DNA of 64,000 bases from Parvularculaceae bacterium (lineage in GTDB: Bacteria; Pseudomonadota; Alphaproteobacteria; Caulobacterales; Parvularculaceae). Each line of letters begins with the position of its first letter. The first letter of the stretch is position 1. Positions 9,750 through 17,940 of this stretch are shown here, piece by piece. Below the pieces are notes generated by a model. That model was given only the letters and a program-made list of their open reading frames with translations, made no database searches and was not told where the DNA came from. The translations under genes and the position numbers were made by a program. The DNA is taken from NCBI GenBank assembly GCA_028280115.1, contig JANQMJ010000011.1:1-64000 (forward strand). The letters are read 5' to 3'.

Positions 9750-11525
9750 TCAATACGCCACGACCGTTCCGTCCTTGCGCATTTCCGTCGCCCCTTCATA
9801 GACCCCGGTATCCGGATCGCGCCGGATCGCCTGATAGCCGCCGAAGCCGGCGCCGTTATCGTCGACCTCGACCGTGTGGCCCATGGCGCGCAACTTTTCG
9901 ACCGACGCTTCGGGAATGCCGATTTCCACATTGACGACGCCGAGGGGATCGCCGTCCACCGCGGTAGGCGAACGCCCGCCGTCATGGCGCAAACGCGCGG
10001 CGTCGCCCGCCTCCTGCAGGTTCATGCCGTAATCGATGATGTTGATCATGACCTGGACATGGCCCTGGGGCTGCATCGCGCCGCCCATCAGGCCGAAGCT
10101 CATATAGGGCGCGCCGTCTTTCATGACGAAGGCGGGAATGATCGTATGGAACGGCCGCTTGCCCGGCGCGTAGACATTGGCATGGCCGTCTTTAAGCGAG
10201 AACAGGGCGCCGCGGTTCTGCAACATGAAGCCGAGCCCGTCGGGTACGAGCCCCGAGCCCATTCCGGCGTAGTTCGACTGGATCAGCGAGACCATCATGC
10301 CGTCCTTGTCGGCGACGGTAAGATAGGTCGTATTGGACGCGCCTTCGACCGCCGGATCGCCGGGGGCGACATCGGTCATGGCCTTTGCTGGATCGATCAG
10401 CGCGAAGCGCGCGCGGCCATATTCCTCCGACAACAGCCAGTCGAGCGGGGCTTCGGCGAAGGCGGGGTCGGCGTAGAATTTCGCCACATCCTCGAAGGCG
10501 AGGCGCTTTGATTCCGCGATGTAGTGAAGAACCTCCGCCGACTCGCGCGGCCATTGCGAGAGTTCGACATGTTTAAGGATGTTAAGCATTTGCAGCGCTG
10601 CATAGCCCTGGGTGTTCGGCGGCAGTTCGCAAAGATCGTAGCCGCGATAATTCACGCAGCCCGGATCGACCCATTCGCTTTCATGGGCGGCGAGATCCTC
10701 ATAGCGAAGATCGCCGCCGATGCGCTTCATATAGGCGTCGATGGTGCGCGCGATGTCTCCCTCGTAAAAGGCGTCGCGGCCTTTCGCCGCCAGCATTCTC
10801 ATGGTTTGCGCAAGGTCGGGGTTGCGGAAGAGGTCGCCGGTTTTCGGCGCCTTGCCGTCGACCAGATAGGTCGCGCGGGCGTTGTCGAACTCTTCGATAT
10901 ATTGGCGGTTTTTTTCGAACCGCTCGAAATTGAAACCCCAGTAATAGGCGATGACCGGCGCCATGGGAAAACCGTTTTCTGCATAAGCGATCGCCGGGGC
11001 GAGCACCTTTTTCATCGGCAGCTTGCCAAACCGGTCGTGCAGTTCGAACCATCCGTCGACGGTCCCGGGCACCGTGACCGGCAGCGATCCGCCGAGCGGG
11101 ATCGAGCCATCGGTCACGTCATGGGCGGCGAGTTTTTCTTTCAGTTGCGCCAGCGTTCGGCCGTTCGGTGAGCGGCCCGTCCCGTTAAGGCCGTAGAGCT
11201 TTTGCGTGTTGGGGTCCCAGACGATGGCGAAAATATCCCCGCCGATGCCGTTGCCGGTCGGCTCCATCAAGCCGAGCGCGGCGTTCGCCGCGATCGCCGC
11301 GTCGACCGCGCTGCCGCCTTCCTTGAGAATAGAGATAGCCACCTGGCTTGCCAGCGGATGCGCCGTCGCCGCCATGCCGTTGGCGCCGTAAACCGGGCTG
11401 CGCGACCAGTCCGCGCCGACCGGTCGCGCGCCGGGTCCGATCGAGGGCGGATCGGCGGGCTGGGCGAGGGCGCCGATCGAAAAGAAAACGGCAAGAATAA
11501 TGCCCAACACATATCGCACCATCAT
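9750..11525 (-). CDS. ggt: Gamma-glutamyltransferase, secreted
   Basis: Periplasmic Ntn-hydrolase that cleaves or transfers the gamma-glutamyl group of glutathione and similar peptides. The 591-residue precursor has a signal peptide ending near Ala21 (SIGALA). The large subunit is followed by the self-processing site, Thr399 in SNTTYLTV, and then by the small subunit with GSGLV and GLMGGAMQPQGH motifs. A GGGAGGA ribosome site precedes the first of two adjacent ATGs. The gene sits alone between repeat-rich DNA and the convergent deacetylase and has no link to the trp genes. Confidence 0.92.
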   Translation of the reverse strand: MMVRYVLGIILAVFFSIGALAQPADPPSIGPGARPVGADWSRSPVYGANGMAATAHPLASQVAISILKEGGSAVDAAIAANAALGLMEPTGNGIGGDIFAIVWDPNTQKLYGLNGTGRSPNGRTLAQLKEKLAAHDVTDGSIPLGGSLPVTVPGTVDGWFELHDRFGKLPMKKVLAPAIAYAENGFPMAPVIAYYWGFNFERFEKNRQYIEEFDNARATYLVDGKAPKTGDLFRNPDLAQTMRMLAAKGRDAFYEGDIARTIDAYMKRIGGDLRYEDLAAHESEWVDPGCVNYRGYDLCELPPNTQGYAALQMLNILKHVELSQWPRESAEVLHYIAESKRLAFEDVAKFYADPAFAEAPLDWLLSEEYGRARFALIDPAKAMTDVAPGDPAVEGASNTTYLTVADKDGMMVSLIQSNYAGMGSGLVPDGLGFMLQNRGALFSLKDGHANVYAPGKRPFHTIIPAFVMKDGAPYMSFGLMGGAMQPQGHVQVMINIIDYGMNLQEAGDAARLRHDGGRSPTAVDGDPLGVVNVEIGIPEASVEKLRAMGHTVEVDDNGAGFGGYQAIRRDPDTGVYEGATEMRKDGTVVAY

Positions 11526-11607
11526 GATCGTTCCTCCCGGCGGCTAAGGCGCGCGCAGATTGGGCGATCATGATCGCGGATGCAAATCACGGACATGGGG
11601 GCAAGCC

Positions 11608-11768
11608 CTCCATCGTCATTCCGGGGCGGCGTGGAACGCCGCTGCGCAGATCCGGGATCCATGGCGCTGCTTTGAGGCTTGGTCCATGGATTCCGGATCG
11701 ACCTTTCAGGTCGTCCGGAATGACGGCGGGGTGTGTTTTAACGTTCAATTTCATCATGGCCGGTTCGG
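11608..11768. repeat. Composite nested-palindrome element, copy A
   Basis: The outer arms CGTCATTCCGG (11614-11624) and CCGGAATGACG (11715-11725) are inverted. Inside is a GATCCATGG / CCATGGATTCC pair and a small CGACC / GGTCG hairpin. A non-palindromic tail, ending in GTTCAATTTCATCATGGC, follows to about 11768. A second full copy in opposite orientation lies at 27211-27385, and a tail fragment lies at 12072-12140. No ORF is credible here. The whole 11526-12538 gap is built of such repeats. Confidence 0.7.
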
Positions 11769-11868
11769 AGACTTTCCTTGCTTCAAGCCGAAAAACCCGA
11801 AATGTGGGGCGCCATTTGACAATTGTTTCACGGAATGTTTCACGCGCCGCCCGCTTTTTCTTCCGCAT

Positions 11869-11975
11869 TCCACCGTCATCCCGGATGCCCCCGCGCGCGA
11901 ATGCGCGCAAATCATAATTTGACCGCCTTCGCGGTCGAGGCAGCATGAAATGCTGCTTTGCTGCCTGCCCTCGAC
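11869..11975. repeat. Twin-hairpin repeat, second copy
   Basis: The hairpin GCGCGC-GAAT-GCGCGC (11893-11908) is followed 12 bases later by GACCGC-CTTC-GCGGTC (11921-11936). Organisation and spacer match the copy at 156-199. A further CAGCA / TGCTG hairpin begins just after it. It lies in the repeat field between trpE and ggt. Confidence 0.65.
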
Positions 11976-12035
11976 CTGATCGGGGGATCCGGGATCGTTT
12001 GAAACAAAGCCAGTTCAGGCCGATGGCGATCCCGT

Positions 12036-12140
12036 GTCGGCAGCGCGTCATTTCATGCCGCGCAGCGCACGGGATGACGCCGGCATTTGTTTTAATGTTC
12101 AAATTCATCATGGCGGGCATTATAAGGCCGTTCCGAAGGT
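12036..12140. repeat. Fragment of the composite element plus a 19-base direct repeat
   Basis: The tail module of copy A (GTTTTAA-x-GTTCAA-x-TTCATCATGGC) recurs at 12089-12114. Just before it, GCGCGTCATTTCATGCCGC (12043-12061) is repeated exactly at 12421-12439. ATCCCGTG / CACGGGAT form an inverted pair around 12029-12075. This looks like a mosaic of element pieces. No gene is visible. Confidence 0.55.
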
Positions 12141-12248
12141 GTTCGATATCTATCGACCGAATGCGGGTTTGCGGGCGAAATACCCTCTCTGGGCTGTAAA
12201 GAGGCAGGCCAAATTCAACTTATCCTAGTGCTGGTTTTGTGCGCCTTT

Positions 12249-12392
12249 CCTCCCCCGTTTACGGGGGAGGTGTCGAGCGCGAAAATGTTTCGCGCGAGAC
12301 GGAGGGGGCAAGATCCGATGCGAACGCACGAACACCCCCTTCGTCGCCCCGGAACGGGTCCGGGGCGACACTTCCCCCATAAATGGGGGAAG
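12249..12392. repeat. 144-base element with 27-base hairpin-forming inverted ends
   Basis: The left end (12249-12275) and the right end (12366-12392) are inverted copies with a few mismatches, ending in GTGTCG and CGACAC respectively. Each end is itself a hairpin: CTCCCCCG-TTTA-CGGGGGAG and CTTCCCCC-ATAAA-TGGGGGAAG. A third hairpin, GCGCGAAA-ATG-TTTCGCGC, lies at 12277-12295. The interior has no ORF. The plan resembles a non-autonomous palindromic element (MITE or BIME type). Confidence 0.65.
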
Positions 12393-12420
12393 AATGTCCG
12401 ACAGGATTTATCCGTGCACT

Positions 12421-12500
12421 GCGCGTCATTTCATGCCGCCCCGACCGCGAAGGCGGTCATACGCTAATTTGCGCGCATTCGCGCGCGGGGCGCACGCGAT
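12421..12500. repeat. Twin-hairpin repeat, third copy (inverted)
   Basis: GACCGC-GAAG-GCGGTC (12443-12458) and GCGCGC-ATTC-GCGCGC (12471-12486) stand 12 bases apart. This is the mirror order of the copies at 156-199 and 11893-11936. It starts about 40 bases past the stop codon of trpE, so it could fold in the trpE mRNA 3' end. Confidence 0.65.
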
Positions 12501-12538
12501 GACGGCGACGGCGCCAAGCCCGAAGCGCCGGCCGCATG

Positions 12539-14050
12539 TCAGCGTGAATTTCCCCTGGGCCCAAGCGCCGCCCTTGCCGCGGCAAAAAGCGCCGCCGCCT
12601 TGTTTTCGCATTCGCGCTGTTCGGCCGCCGGGTCGGAATCGGCGACGATGCCGGCGCCGGCCTGGACATGGAGGCGCCCGTCCTTCACCAGCGCGGTCCT
12701 AAGCGCGATGCAGGTGTCCACATTGCCGTCGGCGGAGAAATAGCCGATGGCCCCGCCGTAAACGCCGCGGGCGGTCTTTTCCAGTTCGTCGATGATTTCC
12801 ATGGCGCGGATTTTCGGCGCGCCCGACACCGTGCCGGCGGGAAACCCGGCGGCGACCGCGTCGACCGGATGAATGTCTTCGCGCAGCGCGCCGACGACAT
12901 TCGAGACGATGTGCATGACATGGCTGTAGCGTTCGACCTGAAAGCTTTCCGTCACCTTGACCGAACCGATTTTCGCGCTGCGTCCCACGTCGTTGCGGCC
13001 GAGATCGAGCAGCATCAAATGTTCCGCGCGTTCTTTCGGATCGGCGAGCAGTTCAACTTCAAGCGCCTGGTCGTCGGCCGGCGTTGCGCCGCGCGGGCGC
13101 GTGCCGGCGATGGGCCGGATGGTGACTTCGCCGTCGCGCACGCGAACCAGGATTTCGGGACTGGAGCCGACCAGCGCAAAACGCTCGAGATTTACGTAAA
13201 ACAAAAACGGCGACGGATTGGATCGCCGCAGCGCCCGGTAAAGCTCGAATGGCGGCGCTTCGAAGGGGCTGGAAAAACGCTGGCTCAACACGACCTGAAA
13301 GATATCGCCGGCGGCGATGTAGTCTTTGGCGCGCAGGACCATGTCGGCGTAGTCTTCAACCGCCGTGTTCGAGACCGGTTCGATATCCGCCGCGGCTTCT
13401 TCGCGGCTTGCCGTCGCCGAGCCCGGCAGCGGGCCTTCAAGATCGGACGCGGCGTCGCTCAGGCGCTCGCCGGCGCGGGAATAGGCCGCGCGGGCGGAAA
13501 CGCCGGCCTCGGGACGCGCCGGTGCGACCAGCAGGATTTCCTGACGGACATTGTCGAACACCGCGACCACGGTCGGCCGGATGAACACCGCGTCCGGAAC
13601 GTCGATCCCACCCGCCGGACGCGGGCCGAGGCGCTCCATCCGGCGCACCATGTCATAGCCGAGATAGCCGAACACGCCCGCGGCCATGGGCGGCAGGCCG
13701 GGGGGCGTATCGATCGCCGATTGCGCGAACAGCCGTTTTAGATTGGTCAGCGGCGGGCCGTCTTCTTCGATGAAGGCGTCCGCATCGGCCGCGGCGTTGC
13801 GATTGATTTCAGAGCGTCCGCCGAAACAGCGCCAGATCACGTCAGGCTTAAAGCCGATAATGGAATAGCGACCGAGCTGTTCGCCGCCTTCGACGGATTC
13901 GAGAAGGATGGCGTTCTTGCGCCGGCCGGCGAGTTTTAAAAACGCCGACACCGGGGTTTCGAGATCGCCGACCAGGCTGCGCCAGATCAGTTGCGGTTTT
14001 CCCGCATTGTAGGTTTCTTCAAACGCCGAAAACTCGGGCGTTACGCTCAC
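12539..14050 (-). CDS. trpE: Anthranilate synthase component I
   Basis: Makes anthranilate from chorismate using ammonia supplied by TrpG. The 503-residue protein has an N-terminal regulatory region and the chorismate-binding domain, with FLFYVNLERFALVGSSPEIL, PIAGTRPRG near residue 320, the LLDLGRNDVGR segment, and GTVSGAPK near residue 405. Its ATG overlaps the stop of ppiD by 4 bases, so its expression is coupled to that chaperone gene. It is not linked to trpG. No trp leader peptide or attenuator can precede it because ppiD is immediately upstream. Confidence 0.95.
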   Translation of the reverse strand: MSVTPEFSAFEETYNAGKPQLIWRSLVGDLETPVSAFLKLAGRRKNAILLESVEGGEQLGRYSIIGFKPDVIWRCFGGRSEINRNAAADADAFIEEDGPPLTNLKRLFAQSAIDTPPGLPPMAAGVFGYLGYDMVRRMERLGPRPAGGIDVPDAVFIRPTVVAVFDNVRQEILLVAPARPEAGVSARAAYSRAGERLSDAASDLEGPLPGSATASREEAAADIEPVSNTAVEDYADMVLRAKDYIAAGDIFQVVLSQRFSSPFEAPPFELYRALRRSNPSPFLFYVNLERFALVGSSPEILVRVRDGEVTIRPIAGTRPRGATPADDQALEVELLADPKERAEHLMLLDLGRNDVGRSAKIGSVKVTESFQVERYSHVMHIVSNVVGALREDIHPVDAVAAGFPAGTVSGAPKIRAMEIIDELEKTARGVYGGAIGYFSADGNVDTCIALRTALVKDGRLHVQAGAGIVADSDPAAEQRECENKAAALFAAARAALGPRGNSR

Positions 14051-15942
14051 TGTGCCTCGCTGAAGATTTGATCGAGCTGGCTCTGATTGACCTTGACGCC
14101 GTAATCCTCGCGCACCGACATCAAAAACGCTTCGATCAATTCCTGGTCGATCTGGTGACCCATATATTGTTCGAATAGTTGCGTCTGATCGGGCGGGATG
14201 CTCGCGATCATATAGCCGACATCGGTGATTTCCGCGACGGTCTGCGCCTCGCCCAGGCCGGCCGGGCCGGAAACCAGATCGCCCGGCGTGGCGGAAAAGA
14301 TCTGCTCGTTAAACCCTTGCGAAATCGCTTCGTCCGTAAAACGGCGGTCGATGATCTTTTCGGTCAGCGCGCGGCCATAGGTCTCGGCGGCCTCGTCAAA
14401 GCTTGCGCCGTTCTCGACCGTATCGCGGATGCTGCGCACGGCGGCGGATATCCGCGCATCGCGCTCTTGCTTGCGCCACTTGTCGCCGACCTCGTCGGCG
14501 ACCTCTTCGAACGGTTTGAGCGCCGGCGGAATGACTTCGTTGAGGGTGACGAAGAAATAACCGTCATCCGCGGCGAGTTTAAGCGCTGCGGATTCTTCGC
14601 CTTCCTCGAGCGCGAAGACTTCGGCCAAGGCCTCGCCGGGCACTTTGTCGATGATCGCGCCGCCGGGCTCGAAACTGTATCGGTCGACGGGTCCGATCGC
14701 ATCGACCGTAAAGCCGACCGCTTCGGCCGCTGCGGCGAGCCCGATGCCGGCGTCGCGCTCCACTTCGATATCATCGACGGCAATGTTTCGGGCGCGTTGA
14801 ACGTCACTTTCGAGATATTGCGCTTCGATTTCGTCGCGCACTTCTTCGAACGTCGTGGTCTGTGGGGGAGTAATCCCGGCGATCTGAACCACGGTCCATC
14901 CGAAGAGGCTTTGCACGGGATCGAGAACCGCGCCTTCCTCCGCACCGCCCACGAAAGCAGCGTCGGCGACGGCGGGATCCAAGATGTCGCGCTTTTGCGC
15001 TTCGGTGAACGTGACCGAGTCGAGCGAGCGGCCTTCCGCGCCGGCGATGGTTTCGAACGGCGTTCCCTGGCGCAAGGAAGCGACGGCGGCCTGGGCTTCG
15101 GTTTCGGTCTCAAAGGTGATCTGGTAAAGCGTGCGGCGCTCGGGTTTGTCGTAAAGCCGTTCCTTGCTGAGTTCATAAATCCGGCGCAATTCTTCTTCCG
15201 GCGCCTCCTTGGTTTCGCGGAAGTCTTCGTCGCGCAGCAGCAAAAGATCGAACACCCGGTATTCCGGCGAGGTGAACTCGGCCGGGTTATCGTCGTAATA
15301 GGTCTGAAGATCCTCGGGCGTCGGCTCTTGCGCGCGGCCGGCCATTTCGTCCGTCACCAGAAGATAGCGGATACGCCGCTGTTCGGTGTCGCGCAGGAGC
15401 GCCGCATTGACCAGCGCCGATGGCGCGCGCGCGCGCGTTGGGAGCGCGCTGACAAGCTGCTCGCGCTTGAGATCCTCGCTGATGCGGCGTTCGAATTCCT
15501 CAACGCCGATATTGTGATTGCGAAGAATGCCAATAAGCACGTTTCTGTCGAATTGGCCGGTCGCCGCGTTATGGAAGGCTGGGTTCTCTTGAAGAAAGTC
15601 CCGGACCAAAGAGCGGGGCATGGCCAAATTCATCCTGTTGGCGAACTGATCGATGGCCGAGGATGTGGAAATGCTCGCAACGACCTGCGTGTGCAGCCCC
15701 GATGCGACCGCCTCCGCCGTGTTGACGCTCTGGCCGGTTTCCGCCTGCCGGCTTCGCATCGCGCGCGTGAACTCGGCTTGCACATATTGCTGGGAGAAAC
15801 GTTCCTTGCCGACGGTGATCGCCGCATTGCCGGTTATTTGGCTGACCTCCGGCACGCCGAAAAGCGCAAAGGCGAGGATCAGCAAGACGATGACGAACCA
15901 CATCGCCACGCCTTTGAGCGATTTTCGAACTTGGGTGAGCAT
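14047..15942 (-). CDS. ppiD: Membrane-anchored peptidyl-prolyl isomerase / SurA-N chaperone (PpiD type)
   Basis: Periplasmic folding factor held in the inner membrane, expected to assist outer-membrane or secreted proteins. The 631 residues begin with a short basic segment and one membrane helix (about 14-30). A SurA-N-like chaperone region (to about 200) and a parvulin-type rotamase region (about 240-350) follow, then a C-terminal helical part. Parvulin core residues are not sharply conserved, so isomerase activity is uncertain. The gene is divergent from tpiA and overlaps trpE by 4 bases, an order seen in other alphaproteobacteria. Confidence 0.85.
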   Translation of the reverse strand: MLTQVRKSLKGVAMWFVIVLLILAFALFGVPEVSQITGNAAITVGKERFSQQYVQAEFTRAMRSRQAETGQSVNTAEAVASGLHTQVVASISTSSAIDQFANRMNLAMPRSLVRDFLQENPAFHNAATGQFDRNVLIGILRNHNIGVEEFERRISEDLKREQLVSALPTRARAPSALVNAALLRDTEQRRIRYLLVTDEMAGRAQEPTPEDLQTYYDDNPAEFTSPEYRVFDLLLLRDEDFRETKEAPEEELRRIYELSKERLYDKPERRTLYQITFETETEAQAAVASLRQGTPFETIAGAEGRSLDSVTFTEAQKRDILDPAVADAAFVGGAEEGAVLDPVQSLFGWTVVQIAGITPPQTTTFEEVRDEIEAQYLESDVQRARNIAVDDIEVERDAGIGLAAAAEAVGFTVDAIGPVDRYSFEPGGAIIDKVPGEALAEVFALEEGEESAALKLAADDGYFFVTLNEVIPPALKPFEEVADEVGDKWRKQERDARISAAVRSIRDTVENGASFDEAAETYGRALTEKIIDRRFTDEAISQGFNEQIFSATPGDLVSGPAGLGEAQTVAEITDVGYMIASIPPDQTQLFEQYMGHQIDQELIEAFLMSVREDYGVKVNQSQLDQIFSEAQ

Positions 15943-16109
15943 TTAAGGGCGCCTTTTTGCTGCGGGTGGGCGGCGAAGCCGGATTTCGGCGGTAACCTAG
16001 TCGCGCCCTTGGCGGGGGACAAGATCGGCCCGCCCGCGCCCGCCGCTGCTTCGTCTGGACAGGTCCAACGCCATCGCCTAACCGGAAAGGGCGCAGCAGG
16101 AGACCGCCC

Positions 16110-16838
16110 ATGAAGCCCTTGATCGCCGGCAATTGGAAGATGAACGGCCTTGCCTCATCGATCGCAGAAATCCACGCCTTGATTGACGAATTCTCCGGCG
16201 CCGCGCCGGACGACCGCGATGTGGTGATCTGCCCGCCGGCGACCCTGGTTGCGACATTCGCCGCCGAATTTTCCGACGAGGCGATCCAGATCGGCGGCCA
16301 GGACTGTCACCCCGCACAGAGCGGCGCGCATACCGGCGATATCAGCGCGGAAATGCTCGCCGATGCCGGCGCGGCGTTCGTCATTGTCGGCCATTCCGAG
16401 CGCCGCGCCGATCACGGCGAAACCGACGCGACGGTTCGCGCCAAGGCCGATGCTGCGCTCCGCGCCGGGCTGACGCCGATCATCTGCGTCGGCGAGACCG
16501 AAGAGCAGCGCAAAGCCGGCCAGGCGCTGGCTGTTGTCGGCGCCCAGCTTGCCGGATCGCTGCCCGAAACCGCCGACCCCTTCGTTGTCGCCTACGAGCC
16601 GGTCTGGGCCATCGGCACCGGGCTGACGCCGACGACGGATGATATCGCCGAAATGCATGACTTCATTCGCGCCAAAACGCCGGCGGGAATGCGCATTCTT
16701 TATGGCGGCTCGGTCAAGCCGGCCAACGCCGCGGAAATTCTTGCTATTGACAATGTCGACGGCGCGCTGGTCGGGGGCGCCAGTCTTAAGGCGGCAGACT
16801 TTCATCCCATCGTGATGGCCGCGCCGGGCGAGCGGTAA
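16110..16838 (+). CDS. tpiA: Triose-phosphate isomerase
   Basis: Interconverts dihydroxyacetone phosphate and glyceraldehyde 3-phosphate. The 242-residue barrel carries Asn8 and Lys10 in GNWKMNG, His95 in VGHSERR and the catalytic Glu163 in [11 protein letters not shown]. The phosphate-binding GGSVKP and LVGGASL loops are also present. An AGGAGA site precedes the ATG. It is divergent from ppiD across 167 bases and is followed after 10 bases by a lipoprotein hydrolase gene that may be co-transcribed. Confidence 0.96.
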   Translation: MKPLIAGNWKMNGLASSIAEIHALIDEFSGAAPDDRDVVICPPATLVATFAAEFSDEAIQIGGQDCHPAQSGAHTGDISAEMLADAGAAFVIVGHSERRADHGETDATVRAKADAALRAGLTPIICVGETEEQRKAGQALAVVGAQLAGSLPETADPFVVAYEPVWAIGTGLTPTTDDIAEMHDFIRAKTPAGMRILYGGSVKPANAAEILAIDNVDGALVGGASLKAADFHPIVMAAPGER

Positions 16839-16848
16839 CGGCCCCCGC

Positions 16849-17805
16849 ATGCAGGTTCACGCGTCAATTTCCGTCATTGTTCTGCTTGCGCTTTTGGCGA
16901 TGCTGTCCGGCTGCGCAAGCTGGAATGCGGAACGCAAGGCGCCGCCGCTCGGCGCGTTCATCGATGCGGACGGCATGCGCATGCATGTGTTGACCGCGGG
17001 CCCGCGCGACGGCGTAAAACCGCCGGTCGTGCTCATTCACGGCGCGAGCGTAAACTTGCGCGACATGGCGATGTCCCTGGGCGGGCCGCTGGCGCTGGAG
17101 CGTTTCGTGGTCATGATCGACCGGCCGGGAAGGGGCTATTCGCAGCGCCCCAAGGCCGGCCACGAACTCGCCAGGCAGGCCCGGGCGATTCACGCCGTGG
17201 TCGAAGCCTTAGACCTTGAAAAGCCGGTTATCGTCGGCCAGAGCCTGGGCGGGGCCGTGGCGCTTAATTACGCTCTTCAGTATCAGGACGAAATGAGCGG
17301 CCTCGTGTTGCTGGCGCCGGTGAGCCATGAATGGCCCGGCGGCGTCGCCTGGTACAACAACGCGTCGCAGATTCCGTTCGTCGGTTTTCTGCTGCGCCGG
17401 ATGGTCATTCCCGTCTACGGCGCGTTTGCAGCCGAGGGGGGCGTTAAAGAGTCCTTCGCGCCCGACATCGCGCCGGCGGATTACTATGAACGCTCCGGCC
17501 TGGCCCTGTTGTTCCGGGCGAAAGACTTTAAGGCGAACGCGGCGGACGTCGCCAATCTCAAGGACGAAATCAAAAAGCAGCAAGAGCGCTATGGTGAATT
17601 GACGCTGCCCGTCGCGATTGTCACCGGAACCGCCGATTCAACCGTCAGCCCCGACATCCATTCGCGCACGCTGGCCAAGCAAATCGACGGCGCGTCGCTC
17701 GCCCTCTTACCGGACACCGGGCACGCGCTCCATCATTCGCAGACCGCAGTCATTCTTGAGACCATAAGCGAGATTTCTGCAACCAGCGGCGCGCCGGGCG
17801 AATAA
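16849..17805 (+). CDS. Alpha/beta-hydrolase lipoprotein
   Basis: A hydrolase of unknown substrate, probably anchored to the envelope by lipid. The 318-residue product has a signal peptide ending in the lipobox LSGC (Cys22). The alpha/beta-hydrolase fold follows: the oxyanion loop in LIHGAS, nucleophile Ser132 in GQSLGGA, acid Asp263 in GTADSTV and base His292 in DTGHALHH. It follows tpiA by 10 bases. Family members include esterases, epoxide hydrolases and haloperoxidase-like enzymes, and nothing here decides among them. Confidence 0.8.
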   Translation: MQVHASISVIVLLALLAMLSGCASWNAERKAPPLGAFIDADGMRMHVLTAGPRDGVKPPVVLIHGASVNLRDMAMSLGGPLALERFVVMIDRPGRGYSQRPKAGHELARQARAIHAVVEALDLEKPVIVGQSLGGAVALNYALQYQDEMSGLVLLAPVSHEWPGGVAWYNNASQIPFVGFLLRRMVIPVYGAFAAEGGVKESFAPDIAPADYYERSGLALLFRAKDFKANAADVANLKDEIKKQQERYGELTLPVAIVTGTADSTVSPDIHSRTLAKQIDGASLALLPDTGHALHHSQTAVILETISEISATSGAPGE

Positions 17806-17940
17806 ACGCCGGATCTCAACAAAAGCGGGCCTTACCGCCAATCAATACGTTGAATGGCCCAAAAAACACGCTAAACGGAATCGCATGGGGATCAGCCGGG
17901 CGCCATCATGGCGGTCCGGGCAAAGGAAGGGGCGATCATC

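Noticed and set aside
11587..12120. 177-codon minus-strand frame in the trpE-ggt gap, and others there
   Set aside because: Made entirely of palindromic repeat DNA. The peptides are translations of the repeats.
14179..16113. 644-codon open frame on the plus strand opposite ppiD
   Set aside because: Antisense shadow. The ppiD frame has an anchor helix, a 4-base overlap with trpE and family resemblance.
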